Virus record (IMG/VR): IMGVR_UViG_3300027857_000018
Span: 1 to 64,000 of that record
DNA: 64,000 nucleotides
Source: a virus
Reading direction: 5' to 3' (one strand)
Part shown: piece after piece, positions 1 to 6,405 of the stretch
How the letters are laid out: the number at the start of each line of letters is the position of its first letter
How positions within the stretch are numbered: the first letter of the stretch is position 1
Made by a program: the position numbers and the translations under genes
The notes under the pieces: generated by a model
What the model was told of the DNA's origin: nothing
The model's input: the letters and a program-made list of their open reading frames with translations, nothing else
Databases searched by the model: none

Positions 1-214
1 CGCCCGCCTGCAGGTCCATGATCACTCGATGATCGCCAAGATCGGCCTCCGCGAACTCCAGCAGCGCCAGTTCCGCGTCGCGCTTGTACGCCGCGTAGAT
101 GACCGCCAGCGGGCGGCTCTCGCGCAGTTCCGCCTCAAAGTCGATGCCGAGACGGACAGCTTGCAGGCGTGCGTCGTTGGCGATCTGTTCGGAGAGGCGT
201 GCGTCGGGGGTCAC
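1..214 (-). CDS. Small phage protein, 3' truncated at window edge
   Basis: First 71 codons of the same gene seen complete at 58305-58631 (108 aa). The protein is helical and charge-rich with no recognised domain. It starts four bases inside the end of the upstream 61-aa gene, so the two are probably translationally coupled. In the virion module it lies between portal and scaffold-like genes. The window edge removes its C-terminus. Function unknown. Confidence 0.75.
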   Translation of the reverse strand, partial: MTPDARLSEQIANDARLQAVRLGIDFEAELRESRPLAVIYAAYKRDAELALLEFAEADLGDHRVIMDLQAG

Positions 215-396
215 AACCGTTCGTTCACAAAATCAATAATGCACCGCCGCAACTCATCCTCGGAGAAGTCCCCGCCTTCGCCCGATGGACGATAGATACG
301 GATCTTGCCCATGCCGAGGTCGGTCATGATGACGCGGCCGGGTCCGTCGCCGAGGACCATGCGCGGGGCGAGGATGGGGATGTCAGGCGGGAACAT
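211..396 (-). CDS. 61-aa conserved hypothetical downstream of portal
   Basis: Start chosen at the Met beginning MFPPDIPILAPRMV, which overlaps the last codons of the portal gene by 14 bases; the longer open frame upstream lies wholly inside portal. The counterpart at 58628-58813 is nearly identical in protein sequence. It has a mixed beta/acidic composition (GRVIMTDLGMGKIRIY) and no recognised domain. A head-associated role is inferred only from position. Confidence 0.7.
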   Translation of the reverse strand: MFPPDIPILAPRMVLGDGPGRVIMTDLGMGKIRIYRPSGEGGDFSEDELRRCIIDFVNERL

Positions 397-2575
397 GCGG
401 CGCCCCCTGCGGCTTCCCCACAACCACCGGCTGCGGGTGCATCACCTCATGCTGCCGCGCTACGTGCTGCCCGAACAGGTCGGCGGTATGGCCAAGCAGC
501 GCTCGGAATGTTTCGGCTTTCTCGCTCATCTGCGTGCGCTGCATCTCCAACTGGTCGCTCCTGGCATCCGCCTGCGCTGCGATCTGCCGCTCCTGGATCT
601 TGCCTTGTGCCGCGATCTGTGCAGCCTGCACCCGTGCCTGCGCCGTCTGCTGGGCAATCTGTGGGTTCTGGCCGCCCTTCTCGCCCTGCTGCATCGCCTG
701 GATCGCTTTCTGGAAGTCGAATCCAGGCACCACGAACCGGTCGCCATCCTTGTAGCCGGCCAGCGCGAACACCTCGTGCAGCACTTCCTCGAAGTTGATG
801 CCCTGAGCCAACACGGGCCCGAAGAACTTTTGTAGCGACTCCGCCGCCATCAGGAAGTTACGCATCTTGATCGCCGGGTTCGTCGCGCCGATCCCGACAT
901 TGACCTTGACCGTCGCGTCCTTATCCAGCAGCGCGTCGGTGACGGCCGAGATGCCGTATTTCTGCTCGATCTTGGCCCGCTTGCCGCAGATGGCGAGTAC
1001 CGTCTGGTCCGTCTCATAGGCTCGGATCAGATGCACCAACTGGCGCAACAGCGGCTCGACGAAGCTCTCGGCGAACACGCGCAGCTCATACTCGTTCATC
1101 CCGGACGCCTGCCCGGACATCAGATGCATGCCGGTCGCCGATTGCTCCTGGATCTGGGTTGCCTGCACCGACGAGTTCGAGAAATCCCCCACCAGTTCGT
1201 CGAAGTCGAGGTTGATGCGGTCCTGTTCGGCGTAGGCTGCCTGCGACGGCTCCGGCGGACGGTCCCACACGATATCCGTCTGCGGGTCCTTCGTGACGAC
1301 AACCTTGCCGGGGATGAACGTCCGAACGTCCACGACCTCGATGCCAACACCCTGCTTGATAAACTGTCTCGGCATCAGCGACATTTTCATCTGATCAAAG
1401 CGCAGGTTCCAGTCGTCGTTGGTCGCCCGCTGTAGGTCGCGCACCAATTCTATCTTGCTCGCCGGATAGGTTTTATGCGTCTCCACCACCACGAAGCCGA
1501 TCGTGAACGGCCGCATGCCGTGGAGGTAGACTTCTTCCAATGGCCGCGGATTGGTCAGCATCGCCGCCTGCCGGCCGAGCGTGTAGAAATGCCAGTCTCG
1601 GCCGGCCCAGCGGATGATGTTCTCGTGCACCCAGACGATATCGAAGTCCTTGGGCTTCCACGCATCGTGGTCCTTGCCCGGCACGCGTCCCGGCTCGCGT
1701 GCCCGTCGCGTTGTGTCATCGTCGATGTCCGTCGCCGATCGCATGGCCGAGTCCGGCATCGGGAACCACTCGCCCTTGTCCATCATCTCGCGCACGTCGG
1801 AGACATACATTGCGATCTGATAGATGAGGTAGGGCGATGCTTCGACGACATTGCGCCAGTCAGCGCCGGGTTCGAAGCGGATATTTTCCATCGGGATCAG
1901 GTCGACAACGGGCTTGTCGTGGACCTTCTCAATGTCGTCCTCTTCGCGGATCTGGATCTGGCCATCCGCGCCGCGCAGCATCGCGCCCGTGTGGGGGTCG
2001 ATCGCCGGCACGATCCGCGGGCCATGGTTGACCTCCTCGTACTTCCAGTAGGCTTTCGCCGCGCACAGGCCCATGACCTCGCCGTCCTGCCGCGCGCCGA
2101 CCAGCGTGAGAAACCATGGGATGCCGCCCTCGCCCGTCGGTTTCGTCAGGCGGTATTGGAGCAGTTCCTGCATCACTGCGGCACTGGCAGCCTGTTCCTT
2201 GTTATCCTCGTCCGCTGGCTGGATGTTGACCACATCCTCGTTCGAGAAGAACGCCGCCGCAGTCTGCGCCTCCGACTTTCGCACCATTGCGCGCGACTTC
2301 GGGCGGAATAGCGTCGTGCGGTGGCCGTATTCGCGCGAGTAGTATTTGCTATCGATCGAGTGCAGGCTCTGGAAGGCGCGGAGGCTTTCGGTCCAGCGGG
2401 CGCGTTTGCCGCTGTTGACCCAGTTCGTCGCCGCGGAATAGCAATCACGCGCAAGTTTCTGCCCTTCTTCCGGCGATAGATAGCCGCGCCGTATTCCTCG
2501 ATCGCCGGGAGCGTCTGGCTCCCACCCTCCAGGGCCATCTTGGATAGATGGGGGCGTAAGTTCTCCATCAGGCAT
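383..2575 (-). CDS. Portal protein (left copy)
   Basis: A 730-aa protein with the length and features of podoviral portal proteins: an N-terminal helical part with a conserved KSRAMVRKSEAQTAAAFF segment around residues 95-115, a central mixed region, and a long Gln/Ala-rich C-terminal coiled coil (about 610-700) like the portal barrel. The portal forms the dodecameric ring at one capsid vertex through which DNA is packaged and ejected. It follows terminase on the same strand. The second copy at 58800-60992 differs at about a dozen residues. In this copy the upstream neighbour is a homing endonuclease gene whose stop overlaps the portal start by eight bases; in the other copy that gene is missing. 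Family call is by pattern and context. Confidence 0.88.
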   Translation of the reverse strand: MPDGELTPPSIQDGPGGWEPDAPGDRGIRRGYLSPEEGQKLARDCYSAATNWVNSGKRARWTESLRAFQSLHSIDSKYYSREYGHRTTLFRPKSRAMVRKSEAQTAAAFFSNEDVVNIQPADEDNKEQAASAAVMQELLQYRLTKPTGEGGIPWFLTLVGARQDGEVMGLCAAKAYWKYEEVNHGPRIVPAIDPHTGAMLRGADGQIQIREEDDIEKVHDKPVVDLIPMENIRFEPGADWRNVVEASPYLIYQIAMYVSDVREMMDKGEWFPMPDSAMRSATDIDDDTTRRAREPGRVPGKDHDAWKPKDFDIVWVHENIIRWAGRDWHFYTLGRQAAMLTNPRPLEEVYLHGMRPFTIGFVVVETHKTYPASKIELVRDLQRATNDDWNLRFDQMKMSLMPRQFIKQGVGIEVVDVRTFIPGKVVVTKDPQTDIVWDRPPEPSQAAYAEQDRINLDFDELVGDFSNSSVQATQIQEQSATGMHLMSGQASGMNEYELRVFAESFVEPLLRQLVHLIRAYETDQTVLAICGKRAKIEQKYGISAVTDALLDKDATVKVNVGIGATNPAIKMRNFLMAAESLQKFFGPVLAQGINFEEVLHEVFALAGYKDGDRFVVPGFDFQKAIQAMQQGEKGGQNPQIAQQTAQARVQAAQIAAQGKIQERQIAAQADARSDQLEMQRTQMSEKAETFRALLGHTADLFGQHVARQHEVMHPQPVVVGKPQGAPHVPA

Positions 2576-3290
2576 GTATGTTCATTTCAGCCTTGCGGCG
2601 TGCCCACGTGGCTTTTAACGATTCCGCCGCTCTTGCTCTTGATTTAGATGACCGTTTTTTCGCTCCTGCGCTAATATTGGCACAATGCGAGTCAGACCGT
2701 TCGCGGCCACTCATTTTAGCTTTCGCCGCATCCGAGTGACGATAGGAGCGGTGCTTTGCGCGACATTCCTCGCTCATTCTCCTTCCGCGTCGCACAACCG
2801 AAAGTTTGGCTCGCGTCTCATCACTAAGGCACTTCCCTTTGCGTTTCGCCGACATTTTAGCCAGCGCTTCATTTGAGAAGCCGTGACCTCTCAGTTTAGC
2901 AGAAATACGAGATCTCGCTTCATCGCTCAAAATGGGGCGGTTTTTTCTCGCCTTAGCCGATGCGGACATCTTCGCTCGCGTATCTCCGCAAGGATCGTAA
3001 ACCCCATCACCGCCAGCGCTTAGATTGTAGCCTCGCTTAGCCAACGTGCTATCTTGAGCGATGAGAATACGCTCCAATTCTAGCAAGTTCTTTAGTCCCG
3101 TTGCGCAGGCGATAACCTCGAAATTGAACGCTGAGCGTCCGTATTTCGCGATGGCACGACCGATGCCGGTCTTCTTCGCATTTATCGGAGCGCAATGCGC
3201 CGACCACCGAAGTGACGGCTTCTGCGTCGTCACACCGATATAAGCCTTCCCACTTTCGATGCGAGTGATCTTATAGGCAACAAACGTCAC
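2568..3290 (-). CDS. Free-standing GIY-YIG homing endonuclease with NUMOD3 repeats
   Basis: A 240-aa protein starting at GTG 3290, which overlaps the upstream stop as GTGA. Residues 5-30 carry a GIY-YIG signature (YKITRIESGKAYIGVTT then RW..H). From about residue 120 there are repeated basic motifs of the NUMOD3 DNA-binding type (SDEARSRISAKLRG, SNEALAKMSAKRKG, SDETRAKLSVVRRG). Such enzymes cut an allele lacking the gene and are copied in during repair. Here the gene fills the junction between the 95-aa gene and portal, keeping both overlaps. The right copy has the two flanking genes about ten bases apart with no endonuclease, i.e. the empty site. No intron core is apparent, so I call it free-standing. 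Confidence 0.9.
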   Translation of the reverse strand: MTFVAYKITRIESGKAYIGVTTQKPSLRWSAHCAPINAKKTGIGRAIAKYGRSAFNFEVIACATGLKNLLELERILIAQDSTLAKRGYNLSAGGDGVYDPCGDTRAKMSASAKARKNRPILSDEARSRISAKLRGHGFSNEALAKMSAKRKGKCLSDETRAKLSVVRRGRRMSEECRAKHRSYRHSDAAKAKMSGRERSDSHCANISAGAKKRSSKSRARAAESLKATWARRKAEMNIHA

Positions 3291-3574
3291 AACCACCCCA
3301 CCACAAACACCCCATCCCCGGGAATCTCGGTCATCAGCACCAGCCCCGTCGCCGAGAAAATGCCGGTCGGATCGCCATCCGTATCCTTCAGCCCGCTGCC
3401 GTCCACGTAATTGGTCGGCCAGAGGTTGTTCATGAGCATGGTCGTGCCTGGCGAGGTCGCGTCGTTGAACCAGAAGTCGTTGAGATACGGCTGCGTCGTC
3501 ACAGAGAAGGAAGTAATCGTCGCGGTTCCCAGCACCACTAGACTTTGGCCAGTGAACGTTCCCGAGCCAGCCAT
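3287..3574 (-). CDS. 95-aa putative virion surface protein, paralogue A
   Basis: Start set at the ATG preceded by an AGGAGG Shine-Dalgarno (MAGSGTFTG); upstream codons lack a ribosome site. It shares a pattern with the 93-aa product of the next gene upstream: TGTATITSFS or LGTATITSFS, then SPG, then WP(T/S)(N/D)YV, indicating tandem duplication. Thr/Gly/Ser-rich beta composition and head-module position suggest a decoration-type protein, but this is inference. The right-copy version is 61002-61289. Confidence 0.8.
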   Translation of the reverse strand: MAGSGTFTGQSLVVLGTATITSFSVTTQPYLNDFWFNDATSPGTTMLMNNLWPTNYVDGSGLKDTDGDPTGIFSATGLVLMTEIPGDGVFVVGWL

Positions 3575-3600
3575 GTCAGCCTCCTGCGTGAAAGGCTGTG

Positions 3601-3882
3601 CTAGGCTCCGCCCACCGTCGCCGTGCCAGTCGTCTGCACCGTGACGCCCACCTTGCACACGAGGCCGACGGGCGTTGCCGGGCCGCCGTACTTGAACCCA
3701 CCCGGCGTCACGTAATCGGAGGGCCAGATACAGTTCGAAAGCTCGGCATCGCCCGGGGATGCGCAGTCATGCACGCTCGCCGGAACCGTGGTCGGCGTCA
3801 CAGTGTGGGAAAAGCTCGTGATAGTCGCTGTTCCGGTCACGATCGTCGATTTCGGACCCTTGGTCGTGCCGTTCCAGGCCAT
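3601..3882 (-). CDS. 93-aa putative virion surface protein, paralogue B
   Basis: Begins MAWNGTTKGPKST; its ATG shares a base with the stop of the upstream 125-aa gene, which fixes the start. The central TGTATITSFS motif and C-terminal WPSDYVTPGG match the neighbouring 95-aa protein, so these two are paralogues. Two to three cysteines distinguish it. Probable small structural protein; function not shown. Right copy: 61316-61597. Confidence 0.8.
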   Translation of the reverse strand: MAWNGTTKGPKSTIVTGTATITSFSHTVTPTTVPASVHDCASPGDAELSNCIWPSDYVTPGGFKYGGPATPVGLVCKVGVTVQTTGTATVGGA

Positions 3883-4259
3883 TAGTGCCGACTCCTTTCC
3901 ACAATCCCCTCCAACCGCACGCCATGCTCGATCGCCCGCAGCCGCCACCGCTCCGGCGCACGATCGCGGGGTAACCCATACCGCTCCAGAATCTCGCCGC
4001 CAGCCTGCATCACGCGCTGATGCGCACCTGGCGCCATGAGCGTCGTCAGGTGTAGCAAGTAGCCGTAACCGTTCACGTCCGGGTCATCCTCGACCATCAG
4101 CCGGATCGTGACCGTGCCGCCGTCGTAGGAGACACCCACCGCCCAGTCGTATCCTGGATAGTGCTTCGCCAGATCCTGTCCCACGGCGAGGCACATGTCC
4201 TGTTCGGTGAGAGCATGCTCGCCGTAGGATTGGAGGTCGATGGAGAGAGTGTCGGTCAC
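3882..4259 (-). CDS. 125-aa conserved hypothetical
   Basis: Acidic alpha/beta protein (MTDTLSIDLQSYGEHALTEQ...) overlapping the upstream gene by ATGA. No domain recognised. Conserved almost unchanged in the right copy (61597-61974) despite many silent changes, so it is under selection. Located in the head-gene cluster between terminase and portal. Confidence 0.75.
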   Translation of the reverse strand: MTDTLSIDLQSYGEHALTEQDMCLAVGQDLAKHYPGYDWAVGVSYDGGTVTIRLMVEDDPDVNGYGYLLHLTTLMAPGAHQRVMQAGGEILERYGLPRDRAPERWRLRAIEHGVRLEGIVERSRH

Positions 4260-4531
4260 GGCATTTCCACCACGCCACGTAGTCGTTCCCGGAGTTTGCG
4301 TGCGATCTTATCCGCCAAATCCACCGTCATGTCGGCGCCGACGGCATCATCCTCTGACATTGTCTCGTAAATGATCTTGGAAATTGCCTGCTCCGACAGA
4401 TCTAATGCCGTCGAATGATAAGGTCTACTTCCCCAATACCACCAGTTTTCGCCGCCTGCGATAAGTCCCTGGTTGCTCTCTGTCACAATGGCAACTGGCT
4501 TCATGAACGATTGGGGTTCGCGCCAGACCAT
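4256..4531 (-). CDS. 91-aa conserved hypothetical
   Basis: Protein beginning MVWREPQSFMKPVAIVTES with a helical C-terminal half (SEQAISKIIYETMSEDD). The start abuts the stop of the 26-aa membrane gene. The right copy at 61971-62246 preserves it with conservative changes. Function unknown. Confidence 0.75.
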   Translation of the reverse strand: MVWREPQSFMKPVAIVTESNQGLIAGGENWWYWGSRPYHSTALDLSEQAISKIIYETMSEDDAVGADMTVDLADKIARKLRERLRGVVEMP

Positions 4532-4612
4532 CTATTTGCCTATCAACGACCAAGCCACCAGCAAAAAGCCGAAGCAGGCTAACCCGCCAATCGCGATTCC
4601 CACGAAATGCAT
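4532..4612 (-). CDS. 26-aa single-pass membrane protein
   Basis: Tiny gene starting at an ATG sharing a base with the upstream stop (TGATG) and ending next to the following ATG. It encodes MHFVGIAIG, a hydrophobic stretch to LLVAWSLIGK, one membrane span. The right copy (62247-62327) keeps the frame and length with mostly third-position changes and two conservative residue changes, strong evidence it is translated. Function unknown. Confidence 0.75.
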   Translation of the reverse strand: MHFVGIAIGGLACFGFLLVAWSLIGK

Positions 4613-4932
4613 CAGTCCCACGCCAGCGAGAACGTGCCGCCACCGCTCGCGAATGACAGTCCGGCGAACAACGGCCAGTCCAACGTCGTCACGGCACCCA
4701 CCGCCATGCCGCCGGACCCCACGCTCCAGATCGTGCCGGACCCCGAGGCCGTTGACGTACTGTCGTTGATGTAGGCGGCTGCCGTATTCGTCGCGACGCA
4801 GACGATCTTGCGGAAATAGCCCAGCGGCATGGACGCAGGCGAGACGCTACCCGGAGCCTTCAGCGCCGCGACATTCGTGGAGACGCTATTTAGTGTCGCA
4901 TTGGCACCGATGACCCGGACATCAGCCGTCAT
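4612..4932 (-). CDS. 106-aa putative structural protein
   Basis: Ala/Gly/Thr/Ser-rich beta-type protein (MTADVRVIGANATLNSVSTN ... FSLAWD). Composition resembles small head or tail decoration proteins. Overlaps its neighbours and is nearly unchanged in the right copy (62327-62647). Assignment is by composition and context only. Confidence 0.75.
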   Translation of the reverse strand: MTADVRVIGANATLNSVSTNVAALKAPGSVSPASMPLGYFRKIVCVATNTAAAYINDSTSTASGSGTIWSVGSGGMAVGAVTTLDWPLFAGLSFASGGGTFSLAWD

Positions 4933-5215
4933 GCTGGGTCTCCGGCGACAGCGTCTCTGCGGTCATGACGGGCTCGGCAGAGGATGGCGTCCCCGCATCC
5001 CCCACTGGCGACAGCGGCTCCTGCGCGAACTGGCTCGGCGCCGCTTCGGGCGCCACCGTTGCTGCGGCGGCGCCAGCCATCGCTCGGAACGTATTACGCC
5101 CCATCTCGACGCCCGCATCTTCGTCCGGGTGCGTGTCCCAATTGCGAATGCGGTTGCCGAGCGAGTGGAGCGCCTCGAACGCGGCACGGGCCATGGCTTC
5201 GATGTCGAGGGTCAC
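4922..5215 (-). CDS. 97-aa hypothetical with length polymorphism between copies
   Basis: Starts MTLDIEAMARAAFEALHSLG; N-terminal helices, then an Ala/Pro/Glu-rich tail. The right-copy protein is 103 aa because of an 18-bp insertion in the tail (around 62700-62720), so the C-terminus tolerates length change. No domain recognised. Confidence 0.7.
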   Translation of the reverse strand: MTLDIEAMARAAFEALHSLGNRIRNWDTHPDEDAGVEMGRNTFRAMAGAAAATVAPEAAPSQFAQEPLSPVGDAGTPSSAEPVMTAETLSPETQHDG

Positions 5216-5511
5216 TTATGCCCCCTAAATCCGAACTCGCCCCGATCCGTCTTCATCTTCGCGACCTTTCCTGGCGGGTGTTTCAGCGGCGACGCAGCAG
5301 GGATGGCTGTGGGTTTGTGCAGCTTGCGGTCCGCCTTGGCGTCGATCTTGTGCTCTTCGGAGGTGGACATGCGGCCGGCTTTCACCGCCTGCGTCGCGCG
5401 TGCCTTCGCGTTGGCTGCGTGACTGGCATCTGGAATTGGGTACGATCTATCAGGGCCGGCGAACGTCGATGCCGGAAGTTTCGCACGCGCCTTGGTGCTG
5501 AGAACTGCCAT
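5212..5511 (-). CDS. 99-aa protein with FAGPDRSYP-type motif
   Basis: Begins MAVLSTKARAKLPASTFAGP. The stretch TFAGPDRSYPIPDASHAANA followed by KARATQ is a motif I recall from many small phage head-region proteins; its function is not established to my knowledge. Basic overall. The true start is the ATG at 5511 rather than the TTG before it. Right copy 62945-63244. Confidence 0.75.
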   Translation of the reverse strand: MAVLSTKARAKLPASTFAGPDRSYPIPDASHAANAKARATQAVKAGRMSTSEEHKIDAKADRKLHKPTAIPAASPLKHPPGKVAKMKTDRGEFGFRGHK

Positions 5512-5515
5512 CAAC

Positions 5516-5737
5516 TTAGATCCTCTCTTGATCGCGGCTCAGAACACTTGCACGTCTTAGCGAACATCTCGCGGCTTCCACTCGTTGAATGACAGGCCAT
5601 TCCGGGTAGGCGGCTTCTCCTAGCCAAAAATAGAAGCTAGGCATCGGGCGCGGCAGCACGATTTCTCTTTTGTTGCCGGACTCATCCCAGCCGGAAACAA
5701 GAAGTGGCCTCTTCCAGGGGTTTAATTCTATGGCCAT
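5516..5737 (-). CDS. 73-aa ORF present only in the left copy
   Basis: Encodes [17 protein letters not shown]... with no recognised domain. It occupies a 226-bp segment absent from the right copy and flanked by the direct repeat GCCATCAA at 5507-5514 and 5732-5739. Its ATG overlaps the upstream stop as TGATG, the same coupling the downstream gene uses in the right copy. It is an inserted small gene, or one lost from the other strain by recombination between the repeats. Confidence 0.55.
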   Translation of the reverse strand: MAIELNPWKRPLLVSGWDESGNKREIVLPRPMPSFYFWLGEAAYPEWPVIQRVEAARCSLRRASVLSRDQERI

Positions 5738-6042
5738 CAATCCGCCCTTCCCTGTCGCACAAACCCATCCCGCATCGGCTCAGCCTTGTGCGCCTTCATG
5801 CGCCGATGCGCCGTGCTCTTGCTCGTGCCGAACTCTTTGGCCACGCTCGCGATCGTCTGGCCTGCGGCGTGCCGCTCGGTCATGTGGTGGCCTTGCGGGG
5901 TAGGCTTGGCCGCCTTCGGCAGCTTCCCGCCGGGATCGGCGTTGGCGAACTCCTGTCCCACCTTCTTCGGAATGCCGAGAATGGAATGTCCGTGCGCGGC
6001 TGCCTCCATGGCGCGGCGCTGCTTCTCAGAGACAGGTGGCAT
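5737..6042 (-). CDS. 101-aa protein: N-terminal SEKQRRAM motif plus helix-turn-helix
   Basis: Start at ATG 6042 behind an AGGAG site. Residues 4-35 ([17 protein letters not shown], then [10 protein letters not shown]) form a motif I recall from small phage proteins, loosely resembling DUF3008. Residues 60-85 ([20 protein letters not shown]) look like a helix-turn-helix. The combination suggests a DNA-binding protein in the packaging region, possibly regulatory; this is inference. Right copy 63244-63549. Confidence 0.75.
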   Translation of the reverse strand: MPPVSEKQRRAMEAAAHGHSILGIPKKVGQEFANADPGGKLPKAAKPTPQGHHMTERHAAGQTIASVAKEFGTSKSTAHRRMKAHKAEPMRDGFVRQGRAD

Positions 6043-6048
6043 CAGCAA

Positions 6049-6195
6049 CTCCTATCCAAACGAGCCTTTTATTGTTTCGCCTCGGACATGCTCAGGTCCG
6101 GCGCGGGCCAAGCTAGGGTCTTAACGCCTATACGGGGCAGCCACGGCTAGCCGCGCATCCCGTTCAGTACTCCCCTGCTGACATAGGCCACACCC
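6049..6195 (-). promoter_or_regulatory. Conserved noncoding spacer ahead of head genes
   Basis: About 150 bp without a credible ORF in a region where genes otherwise overlap. It is almost unchanged in the right copy (63556-63702), so sequence is constrained. It could hold a promoter or RNA leader for the leftward head operon. No confident -35/-10 pair was picked. Confidence 0.35.
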
Positions 6196-6405
6196 CTATG
6201 CCGGTTCGCTGTCCCTCTCGACTCGTCTCATTTCCGCCGCCTCTGGCGTATGTACCGGTCGCAGCATTGCCGCCATCTCGCGCCCATGCTGCATCGCGTC
6301 TCTCTCGTCTGGGAATGCCATCTCCCACCGACTTGCGAAGCCATCATCCCATTCGATGAGGACGCCCCAGCCTCCGCGATCAGGAAAGGTGGTGATTTTG
6401 GTCAT
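6196..6405 (-). CDS. 69-aa conserved hypothetical after terminase
   Basis: Starts inside the terminase stop (ATGA overlap). Sequence MTKITTFPDRGGWGVLIEWD suggests a small beta-rich fold. The C-terminal half is more variable between copies (right copy 63703-63912). Function unknown. Confidence 0.7.
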   Translation of the reverse strand: MTKITTFPDRGGWGVLIEWDDGFASRWEMAFPDERDAMQHGREMAAMLRPVHTPEAAEMRRVERDSEPA

